From the NCBI GenBank assembly GCA_945910715.1, contig CAMDZU010000087.1, positions 1 through 6,114 on the forward strand: a stretch of 6,114 bases of DNA, read 5' to 3'. Source of the DNA: an uncultured Clostridia bacterium (GTDB lineage: Bacteria; Bacillota; Clostridia; Oscillospirales; Ruminococcaceae). A model generated the notes under the pieces. It saw nothing but the letters and a program-made list of their open reading frames with translations. It did not search any database and had not been told where the DNA came from. The position numbers and the translations under genes are program-made. Positions 5,791 to 6,114 of this stretch are shown one piece after another. Each line of letters begins with the position of its first letter. The first letter of the stretch is position 1.

Positions 5791-6114
5791 TTATGTGTTA
5801 TTTCTGCGATAATTTTGAAAAATTTCTTCACAGAAGAAGAAATTCCTCTTAACAACGGCAAATTTGTTTTTGGACAGATTGACTTTTCCATGTCCGTTTT
5901 TTATAATTTCAGCCGCCATACTTACTCTTAAATTGCTTGGCTCGATATTATAATCCTCAAAAACCGACAGGATTACCCTGTGAAGTATTGGCTTTTCAAG
6001 GGAATTAAGCTTGTCAAGACGGTACTTCCCGTTTTCGAAAGCGTCTTTTTTCGCCTTTTGAGCAAGCTCCTCAAGCAACCTGCTGTCCTCGGAAAGACCG
6101 GCGGCCCTTCGGGA
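5791..6114 (-). CDS. tilS: tRNA(Ile)-lysidine synthase, C-terminal part (upstream end outside the window)
   Basis: TilS converts the wobble cytidine of tRNA-Ile(CAU) to lysidine, which makes it read AUA codons. Only the last 107 codons are here; the frame is open to the edge, with 12 codons before the TTG at 6078 that could be mistaken for a start. The visible helical stretch (LLEELAQKAKKDAF..., then LEKPILHRVILSVFEDYNIEPS, split here by residues 30-52 of the visible part) resembles the substrate-binding domain after the catalytic ATP-pyrophosphatase domain. It ends with VNLSKNKFAVVKRNFFF, comparable to the 'v.Lp.g..v.r.y..l.f' strand that closes that domain. The protein stops about 14 residues later, without the further C-terminal domain found in E. 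coli and Bacillus TilS. The identity rests on this moderate resemblance plus position before hpt and ftsH; the catalytic motif SGGxDS would lie upstream of the window. Confidence 0.82.
   Translation of the reverse strand, partial: SRRAAGLSEDSRLLEELAQKAKKDAFENGKYRLDKLNSLEKPILHRVILSVFEDYNIEPSNLRVSMAAEIIKNGHGKVNLSKNKFAVVKRNFFFCEEIFQNYRRNNT

Noticed and set aside
5691..5891. A 66-codon minus-strand frame whose stop overlaps the hpt start
   Set aside because: It overlaps the tilS end out of frame, crosses the hpt promoter and shows no likeness to the missing TilS C-terminal domain; I looked for a frameshift remnant and found none.
6076..6078. TTG as start codon of a separate 95-codon gene
   Set aside because: The frame stays open upstream to the window edge, and the protein fits the C-terminal part of TilS before hpt, so this TTG is an internal leucine codon.

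Overview
The window is an ordinary chromosomal stretch of a low-to-mid GC anaerobic Firmicute, most likely a Clostridia member of the Ruminococcus/Oscillospiraceae kind. This is inferred from a VorB-type 2-oxoacid:ferredoxin oxidoreductase operon, the tilS-hpt-ftsH gene order typical of Firmicutes, strong Shine-Dalgarno sites, and sigma-A-like promoters with 17-bp spacers and extended -10 elements. Every gene I can support lies on the minus strand, so transcription runs from high to low coordinates. I see no mobile element, CRISPR array, tRNA or rRNA.

Right block (6114 to about 3063): the 3' part of tilS (tRNA-Ile lysidine synthase, cut by the window edge) ends at 5791. A 96-nt AT-rich gap follows and carries a very good promoter (-35 5759-5764, -10 5736-5741) for hpt (hypoxanthine-guanine phosphoribosyltransferase). 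ftsH (membrane AAA+ zinc protease) starts 41 nt after hpt and ends at a strong intrinsic terminator (3063-3102). ftsH has no visible promoter of its own, so hpt and ftsH look co-transcribed.

Middle block (about 3000 to 2384): a single gene with its own promoter and its own terminator. It encodes a small membrane protein made of an N-terminal four-cysteine zinc ribbon, a Pro/Gln/Tyr/Asn-rich linker and two transmembrane helices. Its function is unknown.

Left block (about 2349 to 1, running off the window): a four-gene operon led by a strong promoter. The order is a P-loop ATPase of the MinD/ParA-like class (unknown role), a two-cluster ferredoxin subunit, vorB (alpha subunit) and the first 95 codons of the thiamine-pyrophosphate beta subunit. 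The last three are tightly coupled, with TAATG stop/start overlaps at 1350-1354 and 283-287. Together they should form an enzyme that oxidatively decarboxylates a 2-oxoacid (probably branched-chain) to acyl-CoA, reducing ferredoxin, or runs in reverse. A gamma subunit is expected just beyond position 1.

The main points worth a second look are the conserved-looking but unexplained ATPase leading the oxidoreductase operon, a TilS that appears to end before the usual C-terminal domain, a Gly-to-Ala change in the PRPP loop of HGPRT, and the orphan zinc-ribbon membrane protein. None is strong evidence for a wholly new system.
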